Origin: Panicum virgatum
Lineage: Eukaryota > Streptophyta > Magnoliopsida > Poales > Poaceae
Length of the DNA stretch: 64,000 nucleotides
Assembly (NCBI RefSeq): GCF_016808335.1
Contig: NC_053153.1
Span: forward strand, 27,886,090-27,950,089
Direction: 5' to 3'
Shown here: positions 11,335 to 22,497 of the stretch, one piece after another
Numbering within the stretch: position 1 is the first letter of the stretch
Layout of the letters: every line of letters starts with the position of its first letter
Notes under the pieces: model-generated
The model's input: only the letters and a program-made list of their open reading frames with translations
Databases searched by the model: none
What the model was told of the DNA's origin: nothing
Program-made: the position numbers and the translations under genes

Positions 11335-12063
11335 TCATGGGGACTCTTCCTCGATCTGGATAGGGCGCTTCTTTGGTGGAAGACATTGTTCCAACATCTC
11401 ATCTTCGGTCTGAGTACCCCTATCCCAATGGGTTTCTTCGGGTTCTTCTTCTAACCATCCACCTGCTCCTATGTGAGCCTCGTGGTTTTGCCAATGCGTT
11501 TGGAGAGTGACTAGGGAATTCTCGGCTTGTACGGCTCTTATCCATTGTGACTCCATCTCTTGGATTGCCTTTTCTGCCCTATGGATTTGGTATTTCAGTT
11601 GTGTCGCCTGTTCGCGGTAGAGTTGGTCTAAGCCGGTGAGGTAGATGGATAGGTGGGAGACCGTATCCTCTAGTTCTTCTTCTTCCCTTCAAGGTCCTCT
11701 CATCCGGGCAATCCATGAGCATCCTCTTCCTTCAGTGGGCGGGAAAAATCCCATAGGAGTCCGCTGAAGATGATGTTTGTAAACCACACGCAGACGTCGC
11801 AGGGCTTTTCGGGCGGCCTTTCGGTAGGTGTCTGGGAAGCAAAAGCCAGTGGTGGAGATGAACCAGGGTTCCACGTCAGGATAGCGGGTGCTCTTCCCCA
11901 CGAAGATCATTATGTCACACCGACGGGTGCCCCAGGAGTCGTACTCCCGGTAGATGTACTCCGGTGTGTCCACAACTCCAACGCGTTCCAGGCTGAGTAG
12001 CAACAACTTAGGGAGGCCAGGCTCTGCGAAGCAGATTCTGTTACTCCATCTGTTATCAGCCAT
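11335..12063 (-). pseudogene. ORF P2 of element B, pre-gag accessory ORF, paralogue of P1
   Basis: The start is ATG 12063 (MADNRWSNRICFAEPGLPK). The N-terminal domain contains CDIMIFVGKSTRYPD, STTGFCFPDTY and AARKALRRLRVVY. A TGA near 11690 (after IARMRGP) interrupts it. The frame continues as coiled-coil (LDQLYREQATQL) and an acidic tail ending at 11335. Order and motifs match P1, so the two are tandem paralogues about 0.9 kb apart. Both start right after an acceptor-like CAG. I do not recognise a named family. Confidence 0.65.
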
Positions 12064-12183
12064 CTGGAACAGGCAAGAGTCAGTGGTGAGTGTTTGTGTG
12101 GAAAAAGAATTAAGCAAGGAAAGTTCTAATGTGGAAAGGCTTAGCAAAAGGGTCTCGATCCTAGGGGTCACGTCGTACAGCCA

Positions 12184-12204
12184 ACTTACAGCACTGATAC
12201 CAAC
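12184..12204 (-). promoter_or_regulatory. Element B primer-binding site and adjacent splice-donor-like site
   Basis: Read on minus, the LTR end is followed by TTGGTATCAGTGC, similar to the common plant initiator-Met tRNA PBS. A few bases later comes GTAAGT (12189-12184), a consensus splice donor. Confidence 0.65.
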
Positions 12205-14250
12205 TGAAGCATCCCCTCATAAGAGGTGACTTAAATGTCATACAAATATCAGTGCCGGGAGGCTGATACACATTTATTACATCAGATGGTACATCGCCGT
12301 ACAATCCTCCGAGGGGGTGGACACTCGAGACAGACAATAACAAGAAATAAAAAGGCTACATATACACCAAAGCACGACCCACATGGGATCCAACTCGGGC
12401 TCAGAGTATCGCGCCAGTGAAAGCATCCTGAACAGGGCCAACACCACAGGCAGAGTTGGGTGCGGACGCAACCTCTACTCAACGTCTTCAACCATGAAGT
12501 CTGGATCTTCCTCTGAAGCAACAACATATATCGGGGTGAGTACAAACGTACTCAGCAAGTCCAACCGCACCCATGGAGGGGGTATAAACAAAGTATATGC
12601 ACAAGATTAATCAAGGATAAGGCTATCGGTTACTTTGCGGTAAAGCTAATTTTTATGCACGGGTTTATTTGAAAGAACAGGATTTTCAAAAGCAATTATC
12701 TTGACACGTAGGGTTGATCCACATAGGATCCAAGTTTTAAATTGCTACTGGACTCCTCATCCGCCGTAGCACACGGCACAGCTGCCGGAGTTATGTGACC
12801 AAACCGTAACCCGCTTAATACCGTGAGCACAGCTATTCGAATAGTTTTTAACTCTGCAGAGGTGTACACTTTACCCACAAGCGGGGTACCACAGCACGAT
12901 CACCTTAGTGTCGGTGCAGATCCCATCGTAGCCATTACCCACCTTAGCTAGACCTGAGTAGCCAACACGGGATCCACCAAGGGGTCGTTGACCTACCAAC
13001 GAGGCCCAACCGGGGTATAATTCACAAAGATCTTATCCCGTCTCCTTGATCACCCGCTGCTCACCAGCTCTCCTGATGACTAACAGACTAACTAGTGGGA
13101 TTTATGCTAAGCCGTTGCCACACACAACGGTCGAGTGGTTGTACGATAAGTTGGGTTAGGTGAGATGACACATCAACTCGGTCCTTATTTGTGACAAGAT
13201 GGATATCTCCCAACCTTGCTCAACCACACAGGTACGAGCACACCTTCTGGCAATTCACACAGAAATGCCATCCATCTCATTGAGACACGTCTTTCATTTA
13301 TTTTCAACAAATCCACCTTTTTCCCTTCCCACACACTCACACATTTTCTTTTATAAATAATCACATTTGATGTGTAGTAGAACGAATATAAGGCCCTGAG
13401 CAATTCTAGCAGTGATTAACATCCACACAGAACGAATCATATGTAGACATTAATCTAGGTGGTCAAGGAATGGTTATAACAAATCAATGGGTGGCTATCC
13501 AACTATGTTTTAGCAGTAGAAGCATATGCAGTTTTATAAAACAGGCCAGTAGGTTGTGTTTATAAAATTGGGACAAAATATGCATCAAAGGATGAGATTG
13601 AACTTGCCGTTCACAAAGTCTTCCGGGAAGTCCAGATCGAGGTACTGTCCTTCAGGTTCGGGCTCGCTGTACTGGTCTTCGCACACCTACTCGCGGTACT
13701 GCTCGTCGACGAGTTCTCCCTCGTTCACACCATGATCTATGGTGCACACAAACAAACACACAATAAAGAAAAAGAAATAAAGGTTTTATCGTCGAGCTCG
13801 AATGGGAAGAAATTAAGATGTGGAGATGGGAGTAATATTTTTGGGTGGTTCTCTAATGGCATGGCCGGAATTATGTTAGAAATGGCGTGGTAAAGTTTCG
13901 GGGCAAACGGGGAATTTTTGGTGCATGAAATGATAGGTCGAAGAGGCGTTTAGGGGCTAAACCGGGGTTCAGGGGTTTCTTTGTAAATATTTTTGAGGGT
14001 GGAAGGACTTGATTATAATTTCTAAAAATATTTGTGTTACTCCGGAAAAGGGGCAGGGGTCTATTTAAAATTATGTTTATATGGTGGGAGGGCTTATTCA
14101 TTAAAAGGAATAAGAGAGGGGCTTATTGGAAAATACTTTTAGAAGAGGAAAGGACTTAGTTGTAATTTCTAGAAATATCTAGGGCATACTAGATGGCGTA
14201 GGGGCCTATGTGTAATTGTTTCTATATATTGGATGGGTTATTTCTTAAAT
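12205..14250 (-). repeat. Element B 5' LTR, partial (right limit uncertain)
   Basis: The LTR 3' end (minus ...GGGGATGCTTCA) is at 12205. Internal stretches such as the CGTACTCAGCAAG segment near 12545 and the TTAACTCTGCAGAGGTGTAC segment near 12850 recur in elements D and G, which marks long Tekay-type LTRs. The expected LTR start TGTAACATCCCG is not seen on the right, so the LTR is truncated near 14250, where a different repetitive sequence begins. Confidence 0.6.
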
Positions 14251-14545
14251 GGGGAAACAATTTGATGCACAGACAGCATAATACTTGATTTAATACACAG
14301 ACAGATAGCATAATACACAAATATATATTTCATTAAATTAACCTTCCAGTCATCACAGACAGCAGGATACACAAATTCTACTTGAGTCTGAACAACAACC
14401 ATCCAGCCATTTTTCATCACAGAAAGCATGTACCAACAACACATGACACATAAACAGCATGCACAACCTACAGAGTCTGAAACAACAACCATCCAGCCAT
14501 TTTTCATCTCCTACTAGCTACAGCTAAACAACAACCACGTTATTA
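14238..14545. repeat. Short direct repeats flanking the B3 remnant
   Basis: CACAGACAG occurs several times, and a stretch containing AACAACAACCATCCAGCC followed by ATTTTTCATC occurs twice, about 84 bp apart. This could be the 3' untranslated part of the B3 remnant or TE filler. Confidence 0.5.
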
Positions 14546-15830
14546 TTAGCGGTTCTTAGTTGTTGACGATGACAATGGGCTCCTCAAAGGTGGCGCCCCT
14601 GGAGGTGATCTCCTCCGGCAGGTCCCCGCGCAGCACCTGCATCCGGAACACCAACTTCCCATCACCCTCACTCGCAGTTCCTCCAGCAGCAGGCATGATG
14701 AGATCGAAGACGCAGTCATCCCCGATGCACAGATGGTTGGCGACAGCAAAGTCCCTCCATCCTAGACCGAGCTTCTTGCACTTGAGGTCACCACAGTAGG
14801 TCACCGCCCACTACCGGTTGCCGAACAGGAGCACTGCTGGGACACGTGACCCCGGCAGGTGGCGGTGGAGATGACTCGGGATCTCCTTAGCACGGGAATA
14901 GGCAACAACATTCAGTTGAGTGAACTGCATGAATGAAAGATAAAATTACCTCTATACGCACCAGTTGGGCAGGCTTCTCGACCTAGCCCTTAGACAAGAT
15001 GATGCTGAAGTGGGGGTTGTCGCCGGAGAGCGGGAAGATCTGCATCACATGACAAGCAGCAGATTCTAAGCAACTACTCTATATATCCCCATTTGCAAAT
15101 TGCATAAAAAAAAGAGGACAAACTAGTGGAAATAAATAAGTAACTACTGTATTCAGTTGCTTATTCAAAACATTGGCATTTAGATTGTTTCCATGTATTC
15201 AGTTAATACATTTAGGATTAAATCCAACTCTGCAGGTGCATGAGAATTGGAACACCAATGAGAAAATAATACACAAGTACCCATCACTAGATGCAAATGG
15301 CCTGCAGCAAGTAAATGCATTGTAATTCAGACATCGTAGAACCTGCTCTATGATCAGATGATGACATGAATTTTCTTGAGAACAAATATCTACTTTTCCA
15401 AAAGCCATATTTGCACTTCCTTGCAACAACGTAACTGCCACTCTACTTATCTTTCTTTCTAATTAGATTTGACATTGTATTGTTGAAGCACTCTTTCTCT
15501 CTGTTGATCTCATTTTAGAGCAGAATTTCTGGAAAGCATATGATAACCTTACTGTGAATTGGTGTTAAATCTTTTGTGGTCTTTCAAATTGAATATGGAC
15601 ATACGAGATCAGAATAAACGAATCCAATTTATTTCAAGGATCGAGGACAGGGGAGAAAAGATGAACCGAGACCTAACCTCAAAGTCGTCGGCGGCGTCCA
15701 CCGCATGCTGCAGCCCCGACAGAGAGGAGGGGACGGGCGCATCTCCGCCTGTGTCGAGGGTGTCGTCTCCGCCTGCAGCGAGGGGGCTCCACCTGCGGTG
15801 AGGGTGTCGTCCCCGCCTACGGCGAGGGGG
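14546..15830 (-). pseudogene. B3 DNA-binding domain pseudogene
   Basis: On the minus strand the last exon-like block (about 14942-14560) encodes B3 hallmarks: a PSHL..HLPGSRVPAVLLFGNR strand region, [15 protein letters not shown], and [20 protein letters not shown]. An in-frame stop follows FGNR, where Ser is usual before WAV. An earlier block (about 15044-14960) encodes NPHFSIILSKG followed by a stop, then VEKPAQLV, the first B3 strands. A GC-rich block at about 15650-15830 may be the first exon (ending ADDFE before GTTAGG). B3 proteins are plant transcription factors. This copy is broken and may have been captured by a transposon. Confidence 0.7.
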
Positions 15831-16095
15831 TACTTTTGTTCTTGCCTTATGGTAGTCTTGATTATTGTAGGGTTTGCTTTACTAGTACTTGTTAATCCGA
15901 GCCCATGTTCAGTTCGTGCAGTACAAAAAGACTAGATGCAGTACTTTGTTCTTGCCTTTTGGTGTCCATGATTATTCTAGGGTTTGCTTCTAAAAATTGA
16001 TAATGCGAGCCCATGTTCAATTCGTGCAGTATTAAAGGACCTCAGTTGCAGTACCTTTGTTCTTGCCTAAAATTGATAATGCGAGCCCATGTTCC
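15831..16095. repeat. Three-unit degenerate tandem repeat
   Basis: The unit begins near GTACTTTGTTCTTGCC and ends near GAGCCCATGTTC followed by TTCGTGCAGTA. Copies start near 15830, 15940 and 16050, the last one shortened. No coding sense. Confidence 0.7.
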
Positions 16096-16548
16096 TTCAT
16101 ATCCATATGATGAATTATATATAGTTTATTCTCCCCTTTAGAAACCAGCTATGAAATCCAGCTATGTAAATGTCGAATCCTCATCAACCACTGCAGGTTG
16201 ATGTTTTTTTAGCGTTGTCTTAACTATCTTTGTAAACAAGAAAGACACATGGCTCATTTCAATTAGATTCAGACTGCTGGTTTCCATAGATATTTATTTT
16301 CTACTTCTCCAACTACTTCTCCAAAGCATTTCAATTTTACGTTGAATTTACTGATGTACTGATACTTTGATTATAAATGTTCTTATCAAGTCAGCAAGGA
16401 TTATATGTTCAAGGACCCTAGCCCGATGATGACGGAGGGACTGAGTAGACCACATGGAGGTCAGATAACAACCATGTCCTTGTTTACTTTTGAATTCCGA
16501 TTGAAGTATTGTCTCCACTAGTATTGCTGCTACAAAAATATTAATCTG
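16096..16548. other. Region between tandem repeat and transposase-like gene
   Basis: Nothing recognisable. AT-rich; it could be the 5' part of the CACTA-derived region. No CACTACAAAAAA left terminus was found here. Confidence 0.4.
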
Positions 16549-18645
16549 TTGTCCATGTTTTCTTTTATCCAAGGACATGCACTACATCCATATGAAGTGG
16601 AGCGCCTCCGACAATGTATGGCCAACAGTGCTTGGCTTCGGGAACTTGGAATTTCTGGTTTTTCCAGCATATTTCCAAAGAATAGTGACAATGCTATAAA
16701 CAAGAAAAATGCAAAGCATAGAAATAATGAAGACTCTAGATCTAAGTATGATCCTTCACAGGATGATACTGGTCAAGGAGATTTGATTGGTGATGACAAT
16801 GCTAAGGTGCTCATTTCTCCATCTTGTTAAGCCTTAACTTGTTTGCTTCCTAATGCAATATAGCACTCTCCCCACTCTGTTCACTAATCTATGATTTCAT
16901 TGTACTAGGGATCTAAGGAGAAGGCTCGCAAGCATACTACCAAACAAAGTTCAAATGCATCTGCTAGAGTGAGGTTTCGGTCTCGTAAGAGGGTTTTTGT
17001 AGAACAAGCACCTACTAGAGTTACATGGTCAAAGTCAAGCATCACCCAGCCTGATAGAAATCTGACACCAAGTAATATCCACGTGCCACCTCCATCCAAG
17101 CCTGATGATGGCACACAAGCTACTTTGGAAGGCAGGTTCTATTACCATGTTTCTTATTACTTGTCAATATTTTCAAGATGACGGGGCTGGTCAGCAAGCT
17201 GACAGCACCAACATGACCAATGGAGGCAATGCTATTCCACGCCATGATGGATGCCCTAACCGGGCCAACGATGGTGATGTTTTTTTACTATCATTGTTAG
17301 ATTTGATCCACAAATTGAATGCATTCTTACTGCCTGCCATTTTTAGATGGATCTACCCAGCATGATGACAACACCATTGTTGGTGATGGAGCTCGTTGCA
17401 TTACCCGTCTAGATGGACACGACCAGATGACCACCGAAGGTGAGAGTTTGTTCATTTATTTGCCATATAGCATATTTCCTTATTAGTTTGTTTGCTGATT
17501 GCAACTAGTTTGTTTGATTGAATGACCATCTTGGATCAACTTCAACTTACTAATTGCATCTTCTATGTGCATTTACATCATGGAGAAGAGCCATGGGACT
17601 GAGGAGTTAATATGGAACATGGTCTCCAGAGGTTGACCCAAGCTCATGGTGCCAAACTGCCGGTCGTCATAACTGAAGGGAATATAAGGCCCGTGCAACC
17701 TAAGATTGCTGCAATGTATGCAACTGAATGCAACATTGCAGTCAGGAATCATATTCCTGTGTTCAAGCATGGGAAGGAATACAAGAAGCATCCTGCACTG
17801 ATTGAGCTGTTTTTGGGAAGACTTCGTGTAAGTACCTTGCCCTAATATAATTGCAATAATAACCTTTTTGTACTACAATTATATTGCCAGTATACTCCTA
17901 GATGTGGGCAAATGGTACTTGCACCTTATACAATTATTTTTCACTAGAATTTGGGGAAATGTAAATGTGACTGTACTTTTTAGCTGCTATATTTTAGTTA
18001 AAATTTTTAGTTACTTTAATTTCATATTGCAAGCTATTCATTGTCTCAGTTACAAAATTTCTTACACATGTTCTAACATATGGATAGGCAAAGTTTGACA
18101 TCGACACAAGTAATGCAGTTGTCAGAAAGGGTTGTTTGGAGATGATGCAATCTGCAGTTCACCAACAGCGATACAAGCTGAAAAAAGAATTCTTTGATTT
18201 TGTTCCTCTACATCTTGTTAGGAAAACTTCTCCTGTAAAAGTGATGAGTAATGAACAGTGGATTGACCTTGTGGAATCATGGATGTCTCCCCAAAAAATG
18301 GTATTTTCCAGAAAACAGAACTATATGCTTGTACATGCTACTCTTTCACGTTTCTTACATGTATTGTCTTTTGATGTAGGAGGCAAATCAAAAGAACAGA
18401 GACAACCGAGCTGATGTAAAGTTCCACCAAACCACTGGCTCCTGTAGCTACCCAGTTTATGTAGAAAAAATTTGGTAAGTTAGCTATGTTAATATGCACT
18501 TCATTTATTATGCTGATGTCTCATATATAGCTACTGTACTGAAAGGTTTAACATGCCAGCGGCTGAACCAAATCTCATTCTATTCAGTCACGTCTAAGCT
18601 TAATGATTTCTAGTTCCATAAGATGCTAAGACCATTAGTTCTTGC

Positions 18646-20656
18646 TGTTGGCATTTCATAAGCCTTTAGAATAATTCCGCAAGCGCACAGAACACCATTG
18701 TAGCATTTCACTCAGGAGTATTCCAGAGTATCGTATTTCCCATGGGAACCAATTGAGCAATGGATACTATATTATCAGTCATCTAAATGTTATCAGCTAT
18801 TCCAAACAAATGGTATGGAAGGAAGGAAAAGATAATGACATGCATCCTCACCACAAGGATACAGATAGCCGAGAGTGAAACAAGACAAGAGCGTAGTTCC
18901 TATGATGGGTCATTCTCATGCCAAGGGGCAGGAATGTAGGTTAAGGTAGCACTGTACGAGAGGTATATCCGCAGCGAGGGAGACGGCTTGCTATAGAACC
19001 TGATGGCAGTGGGAATGTAATCTAACATTATCTTTCATTCACTTCGACGGCCTAAGAGAAGGACTCAGACTGGGATGAGAATGGAGTCCAAAGTCTGTCG
19101 GCAACTACTGCTATAAAAACACCTGAACATGGTGGAATACAAAGGACGGACAGGGCTGTCACCATCTGCCACCTACCACTGCGGTATCGTGGGGTGGAAC
19201 ACAACCCAAGGTAACTATCAAGTCTAAGAACCATGCCTAAACTATCAAGTCACTAACTTCCGCCTCACATTAGGGCAAGAAGAAACTTCAAATGGATAGA
19301 ACTTGCTACCCACGCAGACAAGGGATCTGTGAACAGAAGAGAATGCTAGTAGAAAACAACCCAGCTACTTAACTCTACAACTATTCCGGTAATAATCTAA
19401 ACATTAGAAAGTATTACGAAATGTAAACAGGGCATGAAAGAAATACGGAGAAGACCACTACATTAAATAGGCAAAGTCTTACAAGAAAATAAAGATACAA
19501 TGGAACTCATACCAGGACTCCTGAAGACAACTCCGGAACCGAAGAGAGCTCCTGACTCTACTCCCGAACTAACCTTTGAATTATGCGGGGAAGCGCCACC
19601 CGAAGGGGCACCTCCCCAAGTGGGAGAGAAGTGGTGAGGGATAGTATAAGTGAGAGTGAGGGGAGAGGGTCCTATTCATAGCTTGGAGGTGACTTGGGAG
19701 AGTGGAGATGCTCATGGAATCCAAAGGGAATCTTCTCCTCCAATCACTCTCCTGCTGCCACCTTGCGTAAGTTCCACTGCCTCCAACCTCCTCACGTCAG
19801 TTACTTGCAGCCATAAAAAGATGGGCCGATTCTGCGGAAAAAGCTAGGCTGGCTGGCCTCACCTAGGCCGGCCGGCCTATGGTTTTTGGGCTTTGCTTCA
19901 GATCTTCTGGATTTAGCTCCTGGAGGCCGTCAACTTGCTGCACAAACTGGAAATTATCGATTTTGCCGAAGTTGGGGCCGGCCGGCCTAGTTGAGGCCGA
20001 CCGGCCTGGGATTTCCACCAAATTCATCCATCCAACTTCCATTGTGTAGTGGATGGTTAGCATAGGTCAGCCACACTTGGTTTCACTGAATTTGATTGAG
20101 TTTGCTTCGAGTTGTGGCCATCCGATCCATGGTGAAAGCCTTCCAGTCGTATCCTTTGTATTTGCTGGAATAGCTAGTGCATAGGGGGTCCATTGGAGGG
20201 TCCCTAATGGTCTTGTGGCAAGTTACAATGTTCTTTGTAAAGGTGTGGGGCCGGCCCGCCTTGTCCAGGCCGGCCGGCCTATGTCAGGCCGCCCGGCCCG
20301 GCAGGGCCGCGTCGGTGATTTTCCTGGAGGCATAACTTTTCCATCCGGACTTCAAATTGGGTGATCCAAGTGTCTATTTTGATCATCTCAATGAGGTCTT
20401 CAACATGGCAATGTCAAATTTGGCATTTGACAATGTTTATGGTGGTGTCATCTTATATCCATGTTTCGCAATCCTTGCATATGCTCCATTTAGTGTTGTT
20501 TCTTGCATATTCTAAGCGTAATCTTGCAAAACACTTCAGGCCACCAAAACTTGTGGAATTTGTTAGTTTAAAGAAAATAATGCATAGAAATATGTTTATA
20601 CCCACTTTGTTTGCTGAGAAGTTGTTGGTCGATATTGTCATTAACGACCACCAACA
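18646..20656 (-). repeat. Element F 3' LTR
   Basis: TG...CA ends (TGTTGGCATTTC at left, CGACCACCAACA at right) and length 2011 bp. The left end is similar to the LTR of element C (GTAGCA, TTCACT, GGAGTATTCCAG). The minus-strand start can form a hairpin (TTGGTCG with CGACCACCAA). Confidence 0.8.
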
Positions 20657-20696
20657 CACCCCCAAGCTTAAATCTTTGCTCGTCCTTGAGCAAAGC
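20657..20696 (-). promoter_or_regulatory. Polypurine tract and stem-loop, element F
   Basis: Minus-strand AAGCTTGGGGGTG abuts the LTR. Beside it, CTTTGCTCG (20674-20682) pairs with TGAGCAAAG (20687-20695) around a TCCT loop, with one G-U pair. Confidence 0.7.
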
Positions 20697-21269
20697 TTAA
20701 ATTTAGGCTCGGTGGATCAGGAGTTGCATCAATGTCAAATATCCTGCAAGTATCAAGTATACAATCCAATACTCTCCCTTTAATGAATTGAAGAGGTTGG
20801 CAGAGTGTACCCTACCTTTATCTTATACCTGTGGGGATTTTGGCTTCTCACCTTGTCATTGACGTTTGAGAGACGAAACAGTCTCGATAGAGTGTCACCC
20901 AACAGAATCACATTTCAGGATCAACTCTCGGAGGTTTTTAGATTTTTTTTGAAGTAAAATACCAAGTTCGTCTAATGGTACTCTCAACTCGCTCAAGTGG
21001 TTTTTCTTTTCTCTCCAGGGCCCTAAGCCACTCTTTTTCCCTATACTCTAAAAGCCACTCTCCGGAGCTTCAGGTGGGGATAAGGAAGGCTCTCTTAAGC
21101 TATGTATGTTGTCGAATCAAAAATTGGTCCCAGCGAAGATTGTGACACATCCAATTCCGATCATTGGAAGAGGAGTTTTCAAGGGTGAGAGAAAAAAATG
21201 GACGCATACCAATGAAAAACACAAGTACAAGATATGTGGTACAAATGAGTCCAACATATCATGTCTACT
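20697..21269. other. Internal remnant of element F
   Basis: It begins with the GGATCAGGAGTTGC segment shared with element C and then loses similarity to coding parts. No gag or pol motif is present. Confidence 0.6.
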
Positions 21270-21365
21270 TGGTGTTTACCGAGAAGTTGGTGGTCGATGT
21301 TTATCGAAAAACACTTTGTTTACCGAGAAGTTGGTGGTCGATGTTGTCCTTAACGACCACCAACA
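21270..21365 (-). repeat. Element F residual 5' LTR with internal duplication
   Basis: It matches the last bases of the 18646-20656 LTR. The segment TTACCGAGAAGTTGGTGGTC occurs twice about 45 bp apart. Confidence 0.75.
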
Positions 21366-21650
21366 CTTGCTGCACCAATATAAATGTCTACTTGGTGTTC
21401 TTCAATTTGTAGCTATATTGCTCCATAATAATATTCTAGCTATGACCAATATGAAGTGTGTGACCAAGTGTACCACCATGTAAATGTTGTTTCCAGGGAG
21501 ATGAGTACAAGGATAAAGAACATGATGCCTTTGATTTGTTCAAGATGTGCCACTACAGCAACAAAAAGAAAGGATACACACCCATTGTACAATCTGCTAT
21601 TGTAAGACAACCTTGTAATGGTGCTCTTGAAAGATGCTTATTTTCAAATA

Positions 21651-22069
21651 GAGTTAAATACACCAGCGGCCCTCGAACTTGTCCCCAGATGCCACTTAGG
21701 TCCACGAACTCGCAAAATCAAAATCTGGCACCCTGAACTTGTTAAGTTGTGCCACTTAAGTCCATAACCCTTCAAGGAGCATGAATATATGCAAAAAAGC
21801 CCTTGAGTTTTTTCATCTTCTATATCTACGTCCTCCTCGTCACTTTCACCTCTCCCACAAGATATAGAAGATGAAAGTGACGAGGAGGACGTAGATATAG
21901 AAGATGAAAAAACTCAAGGGCTTTTTTGCATATATTCATGCTCCTTGAAGGGTTATGGACCTAAGTGGCACAACTTAACAAGTTCAGGGTGCCAAATTTT
22001 GATTTTGCGAGTTCGTGGACCTTGGTGGCACCTGGGGACAAGTTCGAGGGCCGCTGGTGTATTTAACTC
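21651..22069. mobile_element. Foldback Mutator-type MITE in an intron
   Basis: The whole 419 bp is an almost perfect inverted repeat with arms of about 200 bp and a loop near 21850-21872. Ends are GAGTTAAATACACC and its complement. The 9-bp duplication TTTCAAATA flanks it (21642-21650 and 22070-22078), as expected for Mutator-like transposition. It lies in the 21601-22129 intron of the transposase-like pseudogene. A transcript through it would form a long hairpin. Confidence 0.85.
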
Positions 22070-22497
22070 TTTCAAATATCTTGTGATCATAAACCAGTTT
22101 TCTATTGTTTGCTGCTTTCATCTTTGCTAGGCTCAAATGGAAAACCAGCTGGCTGCACCAACAGAAAATGGACAACCCAAGTCTGCAACACAAGTTGTAC
22201 GTGTTGTGCTTCATCAGAACACAAAAACCAATCACTTCCTTGAGAATGTAGTCATCCAGATTGCAAAGCGGAGGACTACATTACAAAATGTTTAAGTAGA
22301 ATTGGAGGTGATGAAAAGAACAAATTCTAAGCTTCAATCGATCGTCAACAACTAGCGTGAAGAAATGGGTGGTTTGGCAAAGCACGTCCAGGAAACAGAA
22401 CAATCAAGGATCAAAGACAAAGAGGAGAATTGGAAGAAGCAAGCTGAGTTGGAGAAGAAAATTGAGCTTCTGCTATGCCAAAAAGGACAATCCTGAG

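Larger units (their letters stand above)
4858..14250 (-). mobile_element. Element B: decayed Tekay/Del-type Ty3/gypsy chromovirus
   Basis: Order on the minus strand: LTR (12205 upward, right limit unclear), PBS, ORF P2, ORF P1, gag, protease, reverse transcriptase, RNase H, integrase, chromodomain-like end, PPT (5413-5430), 3' LTR start (5412). The PBS, complementary to 12191-12203, reads TTGGTATCAGTGC and resembles the usual initiator-Met tRNA site. Numerous in-frame stops and frameshifts show the element is dead. The 3' LTR is interrupted by element A. Confidence 0.85.
18646..21365 (-). mobile_element. Element F: internally deleted Athila-like element in an intron
   Basis: A complete LTR (18646-20656) is followed by a PPT, a short internal remnant and about 95 bp of the other LTR ending ACCACCAACA at 21365. 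The 5-bp TSD CTTGC is intact on both sides (18641-18645 and 21366-21370). No coding sequence remains. The LTR carries several GGCCGGCCGGCC-type palindromes (about 19850-20300). The insertion lies in the 18477-21497 intron of the transposase-like pseudogene, same-strand reading of which is unaffected. Confidence 0.85.
16549..22497 (+). pseudogene. CACTA-type Transposase_24 (Ptta/En/Spm-like) gene, multi-exon, broken
   Basis: Exon-like blocks joined by plausible GT-AG introns lie at about 16549-16805, 16909-17135, 17180-17279, 17347-17440, 17588-17828, 18088-18299, 18380-18476, 21498-21600 and 22130-22497. The conserved C-terminal part reads LTQAHGAKLPVVITEG, CNIAVRNHIPVFKHGKEYKK, QQRYKLKKEFFDFVP, SNEQWIDLVESW, then NRADVKFHQTTGS, as in the plant Transposase_24 family carried by CACTA elements. 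A helical tail ends near 22497. In-frame stops occur near 17600, after TTLQNV (about 22294) and again in the tail, so the gene is dead. Its probable role was DNA binding in CACTA transposition. Introns before and after the 21498-21600 exon contain later insertions. Confidence 0.7.
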
